From Leptospira chreensis (GTDB lineage: Bacteria; Spirochaetota; Leptospiria; Leptospirales; Leptospiraceae): a DNA stretch of 64,000 bases. The notes under the pieces were generated by a model. The model had not been told where the DNA came from, did no database searches, and saw nothing but the letters and a program-made list of their open reading frames with translations. This document shows, in pieces, positions 17,058 to 25,663 of the stretch (position 1 is its first letter; each line of letters opens with the position of its first letter). Both the position numbers and the translations under genes were made by a program. The DNA is taken from assembly GCF_016919165.1 (NCBI RefSeq), contig NZ_JAFFPS010000031.1:1-64000 (forward strand). The letters run 5' to 3'.

Positions 17058-19516
17058 ACGATAGCCTAACTCACGCAACAAAAACCGAATGTGACCATTG
17101 TGGGAATCCCATCCGATTGGTGAGGATTGAAGCCAAGGTTGGAAGCGATACAAAGGTATTTTGTTGCGAAGGTTGTGAGACGGTTTATTCCATTATCAAT
17201 TCGTTAGGTGGAAGTTATTATTATAATTTAAAAGGAAATACCAAACTCGATCCCGTTCGTATCGAGGACTCAGATACGGAACTTGAAAACGATCTAGTAT
17301 ACGAAAAATTTGTTCGTACATCGGGAGACTATTCCGAAGTTTCGATTCAAATCACAAATATTCATTGTTCTGCTTGTGTTTGGATCAATGAAAAAGTTTT
17401 AAATGAAGAAGACGGGATTCTTTCTGCTCAAATCAATTTCGCTTCTGGGCGAGCGAGAGTTCGTTTTGATCGTTCTAAAATCAAAATCTCCCGTATCCTA
17501 ACACTCATCCGTGCCATTGGTTACAAACCAGTCCTATTCTCCCCAACAGAAGGAACACTCGAAAAAACAAAACAGCTAAAAACCCTACTCCTTCGGATTG
17601 GTGTGGCTGGATTTTGTTTTGGTAATATTATGATTTTGAGTGTGGCTTTATACTCGGGATATTTTTCTGGAATTGATTTGGACATCAAACGTCTCTTCCA
17701 TTATGCTTCCTGGGTATTTGCCACCCCTGCATATTTGTATTCTGGATATCCGTTTATGTCCGGATTTATAACAAGCGTCAAACGGCGCACCCTATCCATG
17801 GACTTCCTGTTATTTTTAGGAATCTCTATGGCTTACTTCTATTCCGTTTATGTAACACTCACTGACATTGGAGAAGTATACTTTGATTCGGTAGCAATGA
17901 TTTACTTCTTTATTTTGATAGGGAAATACTTCGAAGAAAAAGCAAGGGTCTTTGCTTCTGATAAACTCGAATCCATTCTTTGTAAACTCCCCGAGACCTC
18001 CATCCGTGTGACTGAATCAGGAGAAAGTTTGATCCCGAGTACTGAGATCAAAATCGGTGATACCATCCGAGTGGCCCCAGGGAAACGAATCCCTGTGGAT
18101 GCCGTTCTTATCTCTGAACAAACTTATCTGGATGAATCTTTTTTGACTGGTGAGTCCTTACCCATTCGAAAGAAAAAAGGTGACCCCATCCTTGCTGGCT
18201 CTCTTGCTATGGATAACCCAGCCTTTATCATCGCGGGTTCCGATTACCATGCCTCCACCTTGTCCTCCCTCAAACTACGGTTAGAAGAAGCCTTACATCT
18301 CAAACCTAAATTACAAATTTTAACAGAAAGAATCGCATCCTATTTCATCACTGTTGTCTTTGGACTTGCCATCCTTTGTTTCTTTGTTTGGTATTTTGTA
18401 TCGGGAGGAAATCTAGAACAGAGCCTTGTCACAACCATTTCGGTTCTTATTGTGGCCTGTCCTTGTGCTTTAGGGATCTCAGTTCCGACAGCCCTTGTCA
18501 CCAATCATATTCTGAATGCGGATAAAGGAGTCCTTTTAAAAAATCCTTCTGTTGTGGAAGCACTGGCAAAAGCCAATACCATCTTTTTAGACAAAACAGG
18601 GACTCTCACCGAAGGTAAGTTTTTAGTGAGACAAGTTTCCGTGGCTGACGACCACCTACCTCTTGTTTACCGAGTAGAAAAAGAAGTAAACCACCCATTA
18701 GCCAAATCCCTTGTGAAGTATCTAGAACCTTTTAGTTCTGTCAAAGATAGAGCAAACTGCATCCAATTACTCAATTTAGAGAATATTCCCGGAAAAGGTG
18801 TGAAAGCAAATTTAGAAATAGATTCTAAAGTATTTGCAGTTCTCATAGGAAACAAATCTCTTCTTGAATCCGAAAACATTCTTATGGAAACTTTACCGGA
18901 AGGAGAAGGTTCTTTAATCCTACTTGCAGTGAACGGAATCTATTTAGGAAATTTTCTACTCGCAGATGAAATCCGACCGGGCACCCGTTCTTTTGTATCC
19001 TTACTCAAACACTTTGTTCCGAACATTTCCATCCTCTCTGGGGATCGTTATCCAGCGGTACGATTCATTGCTGAATCACTGGGAATTGAAAAATATACAT
19101 CCGACCTTTCCCCAGAAGACAAAAGAAATCTCATCAGTTCGTCTCAAAACAAAGGAAATATAGTCATCATGGTGGGAGATGGGATCAATGATAGTTTGTC
19201 TTTGGCACAAGCCAATGTATCCATTTCTCATACAGAGGCAGAGGATCTTTCTCTAGAAAAATCAGATGTGGTTTTGACTTCAGGGAATTTAAATGGACTG
19301 GTCCATTCCCTACTCTCTGCTAAAAAAACAAGAGAGGTGATTTTACAGAATATCATCATCTCTTTCTGTTACAATTCCATCATGTTGCCTCTAGCCATGT
19401 TTGGACTGATGTTACCTGTGATCTGTGCCGTGTTTATGGCTTGTTCTAGCTTGACAGTCCTTCTCAATTCTCTATCCATTAGATTTAGGATCCCCCAATG
19501 GAAGCCCTCTACTTAA
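17054..19516 (+). CDS. ccoI: Copper-transporting P-type ATPase CcoI (FixI)
   Basis: This P1B-type ATPase exports copper to the periplasm for oxidase metallation. It is 820 residues. The N-terminus holds a cysteine-rich metal domain (C13, C16, C37, C38, C41) and a heavy-metal-associated domain with HCSAC (C105, C108). Downstream are the TGES motif, the intramembrane CPC (VACPCALGIS), the phosphorylation site DKTGTLT, HP (VNHPLAKS) and the GDGINDSLSLAQ hinge. It overlaps ccoH by four bases and ccoS by nineteen. Its place in the cco operon decides for CcoI over a general copper exporter. Confidence 0.95.
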   Translation: MNDSLTHATKTECDHCGNPIRLVRIEAKVGSDTKVFCCEGCETVYSIINSLGGSYYYNLKGNTKLDPVRIEDSDTELENDLVYEKFVRTSGDYSEVSIQITNIHCSACVWINEKVLNEEDGILSAQINFASGRARVRFDRSKIKISRILTLIRAIGYKPVLFSPTEGTLEKTKQLKTLLLRIGVAGFCFGNIMILSVALYSGYFSGIDLDIKRLFHYASWVFATPAYLYSGYPFMSGFITSVKRRTLSMDFLLFLGISMAYFYSVYVTLTDIGEVYFDSVAMIYFFILIGKYFEEKARVFASDKLESILCKLPETSIRVTESGESLIPSTEIKIGDTIRVAPGKRIPVDAVLISEQTYLDESFLTGESLPIRKKKGDPILAGSLAMDNPAFIIAGSDYHASTLSSLKLRLEEALHLKPKLQILTERIASYFITVVFGLAILCFFVWYFVSGGNLEQSLVTTISVLIVACPCALGISVPTALVTNHILNADKGVLLKNPSVVEALAKANTIFLDKTGTLTEGKFLVRQVSVADDHLPLVYRVEKEVNHPLAKSLVKYLEPFSSVKDRANCIQLLNLENIPGKGVKANLEIDSKVFAVLIGNKSLLESENILMETLPEGEGSLILLAVNGIYLGNFLLADEIRPGTRSFVSLLKHFVPNISILSGDRYPAVRFIAESLGIEKYTSDLSPEDKRNLISSSQNKGNIVIMVGDGINDSLSLAQANVSISHTEAEDLSLEKSDVVLTSGNLNGLVHSLLSAKKTREVILQNIIISFCYNSIMLPLAMFGLMLPVICAVFMACSSLTVLLNSLSIRFRIPQWKPST

Positions 19517-19698
19517 CCATCCCCATGGCAATGTGTATTGCCGCCTTCTTTCTTTATGTTTTTATCACAGCCTTTCGCAAAGGTCAGTTTGAAGACATAG
19601 AGTCTCCCAAGTATCGAATGTTCTTCGAAGAAGAATATCCGCAAAGTAATACCCAAACGAAACCAAATTCACAAGATGGACCAACTAGCAAATCTTAG
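19498..19698 (+). CDS. ccoS: cbb3 oxidase maturation protein CcoS
   Basis: A 66-residue single-helix protein starting MEALYLTIPMAMCIAAFFLY, followed by FRKGQFEDIESPKYRMFFEE, the typical CcoS pattern (membrane helix, then a G-x-F-D/E-D-x-E-x-P segment). It overlaps ccoI by nineteen bases and the next gene by 23, so it is translated from within the ccoI tail. CcoS is required for cofactor insertion into CcoN. Confidence 0.9.
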   Translation: MEALYLTIPMAMCIAAFFLYVFITAFRKGQFEDIESPKYRMFFEEEYPQSNTQTKPNSQDGPTSKS

Positions 19699-20362
19699 CT
19701 TTTTTGGTTCCATACTTTTGTATGGATTTATCAGCAGTTTTCATTGTTTGGTGATGTGTGGGCCTTTTGTTTCTCTTTTACAAACAGAATCAGGGAGAGC
19801 AGTTCCCATCTATCTTTATCATCTAGGACGAGTCATCTCTTATACTTTTTTAGGTATGGTACTTGGATTTTTTGGGAAAGGTGCCAATGCTTTGGGGGAT
19901 CTAACTGCTATTAAAGGGGTAGCCGGCGTTTTTACTTTTTTGTTCCTCATTCTATTTGCCATTCGAACTTATACTGGTGGCAAGTCCTCTTCCTTTGGTT
20001 CTTTGCCAAAAGGGATTCGAAAGTTTTTAGAGCATGTGCGTTCTAAGTTTAGTAAAAATGGACTTGGATTTGGGATTGGAATCGTCAGTGCCCTTCTCCC
20101 TTGTGGAGTTTTATATCCTGCTTATGCTGCTTCCTTCGCCACTGGAAATCTGCTAACGGGAGGTCTTGTGATGTTTTTCTTTTATTTGGGAACGGTTCCT
20201 GCGCTCACGGGCCTTGGATTTTTTGTTGGAAGGTGGAGACAGCATATCCCAACGAAATGGATTCCCGCCTTTGGTACAGTGGTGATTCTAACTTCTCTTA
20301 GTTTTTTACTTTATCGTTTGTTCTTTCATGCCCACGGAGAGTCTTGCGACCATCTACTGTGA
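19676..20362 (+). CDS. SafE/TauE-like (COG2836) membrane protein linked to the oxidase operon
   Basis: A 228-residue membrane protein with about six helices and the N-terminal motif SFHCLVMCGPFVSLL, typical of the COG2836 proteins often found beside cco genes and thought to take part in copper or sulfur-compound handling. A second block, GIVSALLPCGVLYPAYAASF, contains another conserved Pro-Cys-Gly. It is the last gene of the operon and overlaps ccoS by 23 bases. A role in copper supply is an inference from the neighbourhood. Confidence 0.8.
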   Translation: MDQLANLSFFGSILLYGFISSFHCLVMCGPFVSLLQTESGRAVPIYLYHLGRVISYTFLGMVLGFFGKGANALGDLTAIKGVAGVFTFLFLILFAIRTYTGGKSSSFGSLPKGIRKFLEHVRSKFSKNGLGFGIGIVSALLPCGVLYPAYAASFATGNLLTGGLVMFFFYLGTVPALTGLGFFVGRWRQHIPTKWIPAFGTVVILTSLSFLLYRLFFHAHGESCDHLL

Positions 20363-20387
20363 CATATCTTCCTAAACTAAATTCAAT

Positions 20388-20723
20388 TTAAGACTGGAAA
20401 CCTCTCCCTCGGAAGTATTTCTCTTTGAAATGACTGACCATATCTTGATTGATTTTGGTATCGTTTGTATTTCCAATCACAGCAATGAGTTTTTTTGCTA
20501 AGTTTCTGTCATGATTGACTAACCATCGTTTGTATTGAGTATTGAGTTCCGATTCCCCAACAAGGATGACCTCGTTCGGTGATTGTAAAGTGTTTGTAAT
20601 GTCTTCAAAATCCCAGACATCTGCCTCTGTTGGTTTCTCCCAAGTTTTAGATCGCATTTGATCGGATTCAAATTTAATCATTTCAATTCTCTTTTTGTTG
20701 AGGTAGAGGATGCAGGCATTCAT
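20388..20723 (-). CDS. baeRF-like (host-attachment/translational-machinery type) small protein
   Basis: A 111-residue soluble protein. The middle and C-terminal parts (VILVGESELNTQYKRWLVN, then NLAKKLIAVIGNTNDTK and SHFKEKYFRG) resemble bacterial eRF1-like or host-attachment proteins, whose consensus has a Gly-x-Gly loop, a K-x-x-L helix and an A-A-x-FF end. The family resemblance is by eye and moderate. It converges with the oxidase operon 25 bases away and is preceded by two FNR-type cores about 80-120 bases before its ATG, which suggests induction at low oxygen. Confidence 0.5.
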   Translation of the reverse strand: MNACILYLNKKRIEMIKFESDQMRSKTWEKPTEADVWDFEDITNTLQSPNEVILVGESELNTQYKRWLVNHDRNLAKKLIAVIGNTNDTKINQDMVSHFKEKYFRGRGFQS

Positions 20724-20804
20724 ACTTTCACTTCCCTGAGTTTAGTATGACAGAAAAGAAAACTTAAATCATTCTCTTTTTAAAAAACTCCTTTAGGGAA
20801 TCCC

Positions 20805-20831
20805 TGATATTTATCATTGATAAATATCAAT
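20805..20831. promoter_or_regulatory. Tandem FNR-type sites upstream of the baeRF-like gene
   Basis: TTGAT-AAAT-ATCAA at 20817-20830 is a perfect match to the FNR consensus. Directly beside it, TGAT-ATTT-ATCA at 20805-20816 is a second perfect core. The two cores are also reverse complements of each other, forming 12-bp arms with one base between. The gene at 20723 (minus strand) begins about 80 bases away. The first stop of the 87-residue gene at 20827 lies inside the site. Confidence 0.65.
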
Positions 20832-21090
20832 CCATACTCAAACTCACAATGGACTCTGAACTTAGTTCATCTACCAAGTAATGCATGTTAGTTGAAAGTT
20901 CTGAAGGTTCAATGACAAATTCATTGAAAAAAAATAGGGAAAAGACTAAAGCGGACGCTGCCAAGCTGGCATAAACTCTCCGTTTTGTCTTTTCCGTTCG
21001 AATTCTTGCTTTGGTAGAACGTACCAACCGCAATTCGAAATCAGAATCATTCAAAAGTTGTTCCCATTTTTTAGGATTCTTGGAATTCAT
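20827..21090 (-). CDS. Small single-helix membrane protein, candidate anti-sigma factor
   Basis: An 87-residue protein with a charged N-terminal region (about 1-38, containing TKARIRTEKTKRR just before the membrane), one helix (39-60, around LAASALVFSLFFFNEFVI) and a short outside tail. The positive-inside rule places the N-terminus in the cytoplasm. Its start overlaps the ECF sigma gene by 20 bases, as is usual for a sigma/anti-sigma pair. Size and topology match CnrY-type anti-sigma factors, but sequence similarity cannot be judged by eye. Confidence 0.6.
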   Translation of the reverse strand: MNSKNPKKWEQLLNDSDFELRLVRSTKARIRTEKTKRRVYASLAASALVFSLFFFNEFVIEPSELSTNMHYLVDELSSESIVSLSMD

Positions 21091-21595
21091 TTTTTCCTCC
21101 TGGTATATGTTTGCGGATCCACTCTTTGGTTCGGAACAAACGTGACTTCACTGTTCCTTGTTGGATCTCTAATTCCTTTGCAATTTCTTCCATCGTGTTT
21201 CCAGCCAAATACAGACGAAGGGTTTGGCGGTATACTTCAGGGATTTGTCCAAGCATGGATTCGATCCATTCTTCTTTTTCCCATCTAGACTCTTCCCTTA
21301 CACCCGAAAGTTGAACTTTGTTTTTGACTAAGTATCGTTTTGCCTTTTCTTCTTCCTTCAACCGTTTTTCATTCATGCGAAGAGATTCGTTACGAGCAAT
21401 GGTGTAGATCCAAGTAGAAATTTTGGACCTTCCATCGAACCCACCCTTCTCTAGAGATTTGAAAGCCCGGAAGTAAACTTCCTGAACCACATCTTCGGTT
21501 GCATCATCAAAACGGTCGATGAGGGTATCACCGACCGTTTTTAGAACCAAATATTTGGTTTCTTTGACTACTGTTTCGAAGTCAAACTCAAGCAT
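21071..21595 (-). CDS. RNA polymerase sigma factor, ECF type
   Basis: A 174-residue ECF sigma factor with region 2 (DATEDVVQEVYFRAFKSL, then KISTWIYTIARNESLRMNEK) and region 4 (PEVYRQTLRLYLAGNTMEEI, followed by QQGTVKSRLFRTKEWIRK). There is no region 1 or 3, as expected for the group. It lies three bases after the Spy-like lipoprotein gene and overlaps the small membrane protein gene, so the three form one transcript. It probably controls an envelope or metal stress response. No target promoter was identified. Confidence 0.93.
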   Translation of the reverse strand: MLEFDFETVVKETKYLVLKTVGDTLIDRFDDATEDVVQEVYFRAFKSLEKGGFDGRSKISTWIYTIARNESLRMNEKRLKEEEKAKRYLVKNKVQLSGVREESRWEKEEWIESMLGQIPEVYRQTLRLYLAGNTMEEIAKELEIQQGTVKSRLFRTKEWIRKHIPGGKNEFQES

Positions 21596-21598
21596 TGT

Positions 21599-22051
21599 TT
21601 ACTCTTCCGGTGGTTGGTGGCGACTTGCGAAACGTTCCACTAAATCAGCAAATTTTTCCCTTTGTTCTGGTTTTAATACCGCATGGAATTCAACGAGTTT
21701 GGTTTGGAAAAACTTACGCATCTCTTGGTGGCGAGTTTCTCTATCAATACTCATTTTATCCAATAACTTCGTATCGATTTTTTCTGCACGAATTTGTGTT
21801 GCCATCTCTTTGGCCCAAGATTCATGTTTTGGTTTCATTTCCTTGTGTTTGGCAATGAGTTCCGCTTTGATGGTTTCCAATTTAGCTTTTTGAGTTTCAT
21901 CTAAATCGAGTTTAGATGTCAGTTTAGAAGCCACCCATTCGATGCGTTTTTCGAAATCTTTGTGTCCACGGCAATTTCCAAATGCAAATGCCATCACCGA
22001 TACAAGACCGACTGTTGTTGTAATTTTTAAAACTTGTTTGAGAGAGATCAT
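21599..22051 (-). CDS. Spy/CpxP/CnrX-like periplasmic lipoprotein
   Basis: I start at the ATG at 22051 (150 residues) because it gives a signal peptide ending at a lipobox Cys27 (AFAFGNCRG) and follows AAGGTAGG; a longer frame to 22183 has no such signal. The mature protein is helical, with two LTxxQ-type motifs, LDLDETQ near 48-54 and LKPEQ at 126-130, the signature of Spy/CpxP/ZraP/CnrX proteins that sense misfolding or metals. It has many histidines and glutamates (HKEMKPKHESW, RHQEMRKFF). It sits directly before the ECF sigma gene, which suggests it is the sensor for that sigma factor. Confidence 0.75.
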   Translation of the reverse strand: MISLKQVLKITTTVGLVSVMAFAFGNCRGHKDFEKRIEWVASKLTSKLDLDETQKAKLETIKAELIAKHKEMKPKHESWAKEMATQIRAEKIDTKLLDKMSIDRETRHQEMRKFFQTKLVEFHAVLKPEQREKFADLVERFASRHQPPEE

Positions 22052-22095
22052 AAAACCTACCTTGTTTGTTTGGTGAATATGACCCGGAAGATGGA

Positions 22096-22111
22096 GGTAG
22101 GGTTCCCTACC
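22096..22111. repeat. 16-base palindrome upstream of the Spy-like gene
   Basis: GGTAGGG (22096-22102) and CCCTACC (22105-22111) form a perfect 7-bp inverted repeat with a TT centre, 45 bases before the ATG at 22051. There is no T-run after it in the direction of transcription, so it is more likely an operator or leader hairpin than a terminator. Confidence 0.4.
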
Positions 22112-22145
22112 CCAGAAAAAAAGAGGCAGGGAATTTAAAAAAAAA

Positions 22146-22526
22146 TTAGAAACTAGGGAACGGATCTCCAGTAATGAAACCATCTGTTTTCAAATCTTGG
22201 CAAGAAATGATATTGGCCACTAGTGATCCAAGTAAAAAACCTTTGAATCCTTGGATATCAGCAATACACTGATCCACATCCGCTTTTACATAGTATTTTG
22301 CAGGGTCAATGCTTGCAATATCGCCCGCAAGCAAACTAATAAGAGAGATACTCGGTCTTCCTGCCAAAACAGTGGAATTGATAAGATCGGTTTGGATGGC
22401 CGCATCTGTAATTCGAGAAGCTACTACAGATCCTTTTTCACGATCAATCGTTGCACCTGCAGGATTTAAGATCAAGCAGTTGGTTAGCGAAAACGCTAAA
22501 GCAACAAAAAGTATTTTTTTTAACAT
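22146..22526 (-). CDS. Leptospira TIGR04452-like lipoprotein
   Basis: Starting at the ATG at 22526, with AAGGA upstream, the 126-residue product has a short signal peptide and lipobox (MLKKILFVALAFSLTNC). The mature part, LILNPAGATIDREKGSVVAS, then VDQCIADIQGFKGFLLG and ISCQDLKTD, resembles the Leptospira-restricted TIGR04452 lipoprotein family. Function unknown; likely surface or periplasmic. It precedes the Spy-like gene on the same strand and might be co-expressed. Confidence 0.65.
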   Translation of the reverse strand: MLKKILFVALAFSLTNCLILNPAGATIDREKGSVVASRITDAAIQTDLINSTVLAGRPSISLISLLAGDIASIDPAKYYVKADVDQCIADIQGFKGFLLGSLVANIISCQDLKTDGFITGDPFPSF

Positions 22527-22619
22527 AAATGTTTCCTTGGATAATGGTTTCACCAAATCTAAACTATCTATATTTCTGTTTCAAGAAAAAACTAACAAAG
22601 AGTCTCAATTTAACAACGG

Positions 22620-23297
22620 TCAATCGCCCACAATGAAGATTGTGAGGAGCCAATTGTTTTTCTTTTTTTCAAAGAAAGCTCTGTAGTCAAGAGGACTACG
22701 TAAAAACCTGTCACATACATAACCAGGTTTCCCTTGTGGTGTACAAATCTTCTTCCAATTACAATTACTTTCTTTTTCGAGACGCCTTCCATCCAAATCA
22801 TCTGCTTCTGATCTAACAATTTGATAACTAAGCTGCGTAATGGACTTAGATTCTTTGGAGGCATCTTCTCTTACATTGACGTTCTTTCCAATGATAAGGT
22901 AATGAGTGAAAGGATCGTAATCGCCAGGGAAGGTTTCAAAAAAATAAGGAGCCACCATCTGGCCTTCTTTGTTCTGACGAAAGCCTAATTTCACAACTTC
23001 CTCCATCAATTCCCAAAAATTGGAAGTCGATGGTTTTTCTGTTAGTTGGAATGATTTTAAAAAATCTTTTTTCCCCGCTTCCGCACCGAAGGAAAAATGA
23101 ATGTCATTATCGATTACTTCTTCCAAGGCCTTTCGATCTTTGGTTTTCAGAATTTTTAGGAATTTGGTTTTGAATTCGTTAAAACTTTTGTCCTTCGCCG
23201 AATGATCGATAGGTGTTAAGGTCTTCGGAGGGAAGGGATCACAAGGCAAAAGAACCGATGGAAGAAGGAAAACAAAAAGAGCAATCTTGTATTTTAG
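22620..23297 (-). CDS. Exported SH3-domain protein
   Basis: From the ATG at 23297 the protein has a signal peptide (LKYKIALFVFLLPSVLLPC, with a possible lipobox Cys). A region that may act as a fold of its own (about 30-125) is followed by a bacterial SH3-type segment containing VNVREDASKESKSITQLSYQ and GKPGYVCDRF. SH3b domains often bind peptidoglycan. The longer frame to 23357 would give no signal at the start, so I reject it. Function unknown. The gene follows another exported-protein gene by 40 bases. Confidence 0.6.
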   Translation of the reverse strand, partial: LKYKIALFVFLLPSVLLPCDPFPPKTLTPIDHSAKDKSFNEFKTKFLKILKTKDRKALEEVIDNDIHFSFGAEAGKKDFLKSFQLTEKPSTSNFWELMEEVVKLGFRQNKEGQMVAPYFFETFPGDYDPFTHYLIIGKNVNVREDASKESKSITQLSYQIVRSEADDLDGRRLEKESNCNWKKICTPQGKPGYVCDRFLRSPLDYRAFFEKKKNNWLLTIFIVGD

Positions 23298-23337
23298 CAT
23301 AAAACTTGCAAAAAGGATACTCCGAAGGCTTAAAGAA

Positions 23338-23685
23338 TCAATTCTTTTTCGAGACATTCACCGCAAGGGAGCATTGTTTTGTGATCCCCAAATTCTCTCG
23401 GATTTCTTCCAAGGAAAGTTTTTTCCGTTTGAGCTCACATACCTTTAAGAAGAGTTCTGAATACTCTTTGTCCAATTTTTCGCCCTCTTCATCTTCTTCT
23501 GTCAGTACGAGTTTGGCAATATCGACACAAGACCTTTCCGATTCGGGTAATAATTGGAAAATGGTTTTTACAGTTTCTTCCTTTTGTTTGCAAGAAGCAC
23601 CTGTCGGTTGTTTTTCCTTTCCAAGAAGCGACGAAAGGAAAAGGAAGGAAATGGAGAGGAGGAGGAAAGATCGGATTTTGGACAT
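23338..23685 (-). CDS. Small exported protein, unknown function
   Basis: From MSKIRSFLLLSISFLFLSSL (ATG at 23685) the product has a clear signal peptide and a mature region of about 90 residues that is helical, rich in K and E, and contains four or five cysteines (ASCKQKEE, RSCVD, KVCELK, KQCSLA), suggesting disulfides in the periplasm. Earlier start codons at 23697 or 23709 would only add residues before the signal. No known family recognised. It is divergent from aspA, with 74 bases between. Confidence 0.5.
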   Translation of the reverse strand: MSKIRSFLLLSISFLFLSSLLGKEKQPTGASCKQKEETVKTIFQLLPESERSCVDIAKLVLTEEDEEGEKLDKEYSELFLKVCELKRKKLSLEEIRENLGITKQCSLAVNVSKKN

Positions 23686-23759
23686 CGGCAACATAAATCT
23701 TCTTCCCATTTGGATTTGGTCGAGTATCTTTCGTCCTATCCAAGAGAATTTAGAAACCT

Positions 23760-25163
23760 ATGAGCCAAACCATACGCAGAGAACACGACCTTTTGGGGGA
23801 ACGAGATCTCCCCGCGGATGTTTACTGGGGGATCCACACCCTAAGGGCCTTGGAAAACTACCCCATTACTGGAAAAACCATTGGCACTTATCCCGACTTA
23901 GTGCGGGCCCTTGCCTATATCAAAAGGGCTTCGGCAAAAGCCAATTTACAACTGGGCCAACTTTCCAAAGAAAAAACAAAGATGATCACCGATGCTTGTG
24001 ACAGAATCCTTGCGAACGAATTCCATTCGGAATTTGTAGTGGATGTGATCCAAGGTGGGGCCGGGACTTCCACGAATATGAATGCTAATGAAGTGATCAC
24101 AAACATTGCCCTAGAAATGAATGGTTTTGCCAAAGGAGACTATACCCACCTCCATCCGTTAAACGACGTCAACATGTCACAAAGTACAAACGATGTCTAT
24201 CCCTCATCTTTGAAAGTGGCTGCGGTTTTTGCCATCAAAGGGTTACTCGCGGCTATGGAGGAGCTCCAATTCGCTTTTCGCAGAAAATCAGAAGAGTTTA
24301 AAGATATTTTAAAAATTGGCAGAACCCAATTACAAGATGCTGTTCCTATGACTCTCGGCCAAGAATTTTCCACATACGATGTCATGTTAGGTGAAGATAT
24401 CAGCCGATTGAAAGAAGCAACCTCTCTCATTGGAGAAATCAATTTAGGTGCCACAGCCATTGGTACAGGAATTAATACAGACATTCGGTATTCTCAGATT
24501 GTTACCGATATTTTATCCAACGACACTGGCCTTAGCCTGGAAGCAGCTCCCAATTTGATTGAAGCCACACAAGACACAGGCGCCTTTGTACAGTTATCTG
24601 GCGTACTCAAACGGATTGCGACCAAACTTTCCAAAGTATGTAATGACCTAAGACTCCTTTCCAGCGGACCACAAGGTGGGTTTAATGAAATCAATCTTCC
24701 GGCGAAGGCAGCAGGTTCTTCCATTATGCCTGGGAAAGTAAATCCCATCATTCCAGAAGTAGTGAACCAAATCGCTTATGAAGTGATTGGAAACGACATC
24801 ACCATCACCATGGCCTCCGAAGCGGGACAACTCCAATTGAATGCCTTTGAACCTATCATTGCTCATAGCCTATTCAAAAGTATTGAGCACCTAACAGCTG
24901 GTTGTAAAACTTTAAAAATCAATTGTATCAATGGTATTACTGCCAACCGAGAACTACTGGAATCCAGAGTCAAAACTTCTGCAGGACTTGCCACTGCTTT
25001 AAATCCATACATTGGGTATGAGAATGCCACCCTTGTAGCAAAGAAAGCGCTATCAGAAAACAGGTCTGTTGAATCCATCGTTCTTGAACTCGGTTTATTA
25101 GATGAAAAAAAATTAAAAGAGATCCTAAGACCCGAAATTCTCACATCACCTCATACAATTTGA
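23760..25163 (+). CDS. aspA: Aspartate ammonia-lyase
   Basis: Aspartase converts aspartate to fumarate and ammonia. The 467-residue length is typical. The N-terminus IRREHDLLGERDLPADVYWG and the QGGAGTSTNMNANEVI block are characteristic, as is the fumarase/aspartase signature GSSIMPGKVNP (catalytic serine loop). The segment HPLNDVNMSQSTNDVYPSS distinguishes it from argininosuccinate lyase. A class II fumarase is the closest alternative, but the N-terminus and loop favour aspartase. Confidence 0.9.
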   Translation: MSQTIRREHDLLGERDLPADVYWGIHTLRALENYPITGKTIGTYPDLVRALAYIKRASAKANLQLGQLSKEKTKMITDACDRILANEFHSEFVVDVIQGGAGTSTNMNANEVITNIALEMNGFAKGDYTHLHPLNDVNMSQSTNDVYPSSLKVAAVFAIKGLLAAMEELQFAFRRKSEEFKDILKIGRTQLQDAVPMTLGQEFSTYDVMLGEDISRLKEATSLIGEINLGATAIGTGINTDIRYSQIVTDILSNDTGLSLEAAPNLIEATQDTGAFVQLSGVLKRIATKLSKVCNDLRLLSSGPQGGFNEINLPAKAAGSSIMPGKVNPIIPEVVNQIAYEVIGNDITITMASEAGQLQLNAFEPIIAHSLFKSIEHLTAGCKTLKINCINGITANRELLESRVKTSAGLATALNPYIGYENATLVAKKALSENRSVESIVLELGLLDEKKLKEILRPEILTSPHTI

Positions 25164-25228
25164 GGTTGGATTATTTCTTGATTTCTTTTTATTTTTAGAG
25201 AAAATACGCTCGGTTCTATTCGTAATTT

Positions 25229-25612
25229 ATGAAACAATTAAGTATGGTATTCCTAGTTGAAGATGACATGATCACAACATTTCTCATCAAAACTTTGATG
25301 GAGAAATTTTCCTTTGCTGACGAAATCCATGGATTTCACAATGGGGAGGATGCATTGAATGCCCTTCTCAGTGGCACCGTAGACCCCGATTTATTGTTTT
25401 TAGATTTAAATATGCCGATTATGGATGGTTGGGAATTTTTAAGTGCCATAAATAAACACCCTAAATATGCAAAACTCCCCATCTACATCCTCACATCTTC
25501 CATTGACCCGACTGACAAAGCTCGTTCTGCGGAATACAAAAACGTCAAGGGTTACCTCATAAAACCCCTCTCCCTCAAAGATTTACAGGCTATTAACCCC
25601 GCAGTGGGCTAA
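25229..25612 (+). CDS. Single-domain response regulator
   Basis: A CheY-like receiver of 127 residues with no output domain. D12/D13 form the acidic pocket, D59 is the phospho-acceptor in LLFLDLNMPIMDGW, T89 is in YILTSS and K112 in YLIKPLS. It acts by protein contact, perhaps with a kinase elsewhere. It is a monocistronic gene 65 bases after aspA, and its cognate kinase is not in this neighbourhood. Confidence 0.92.
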   Translation: MKQLSMVFLVEDDMITTFLIKTLMEKFSFADEIHGFHNGEDALNALLSGTVDPDLLFLDLNMPIMDGWEFLSAINKHPKYAKLPIYILTSSIDPTDKARSAEYKNVKGYLIKPLSLKDLQAINPAVG

Positions 25613-25663
25613 TGAGACATATTTTTTTCTTCAGTTTTTCCCCTCTCTGTCGATCTTAAGAGT

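Noticed and set aside
22096..22111. GGTAGGG/CCCTACC palindrome considered as a terminator
   Set aside because: No T-run follows on the transcribed strand; T-runs lie on the wrong side.
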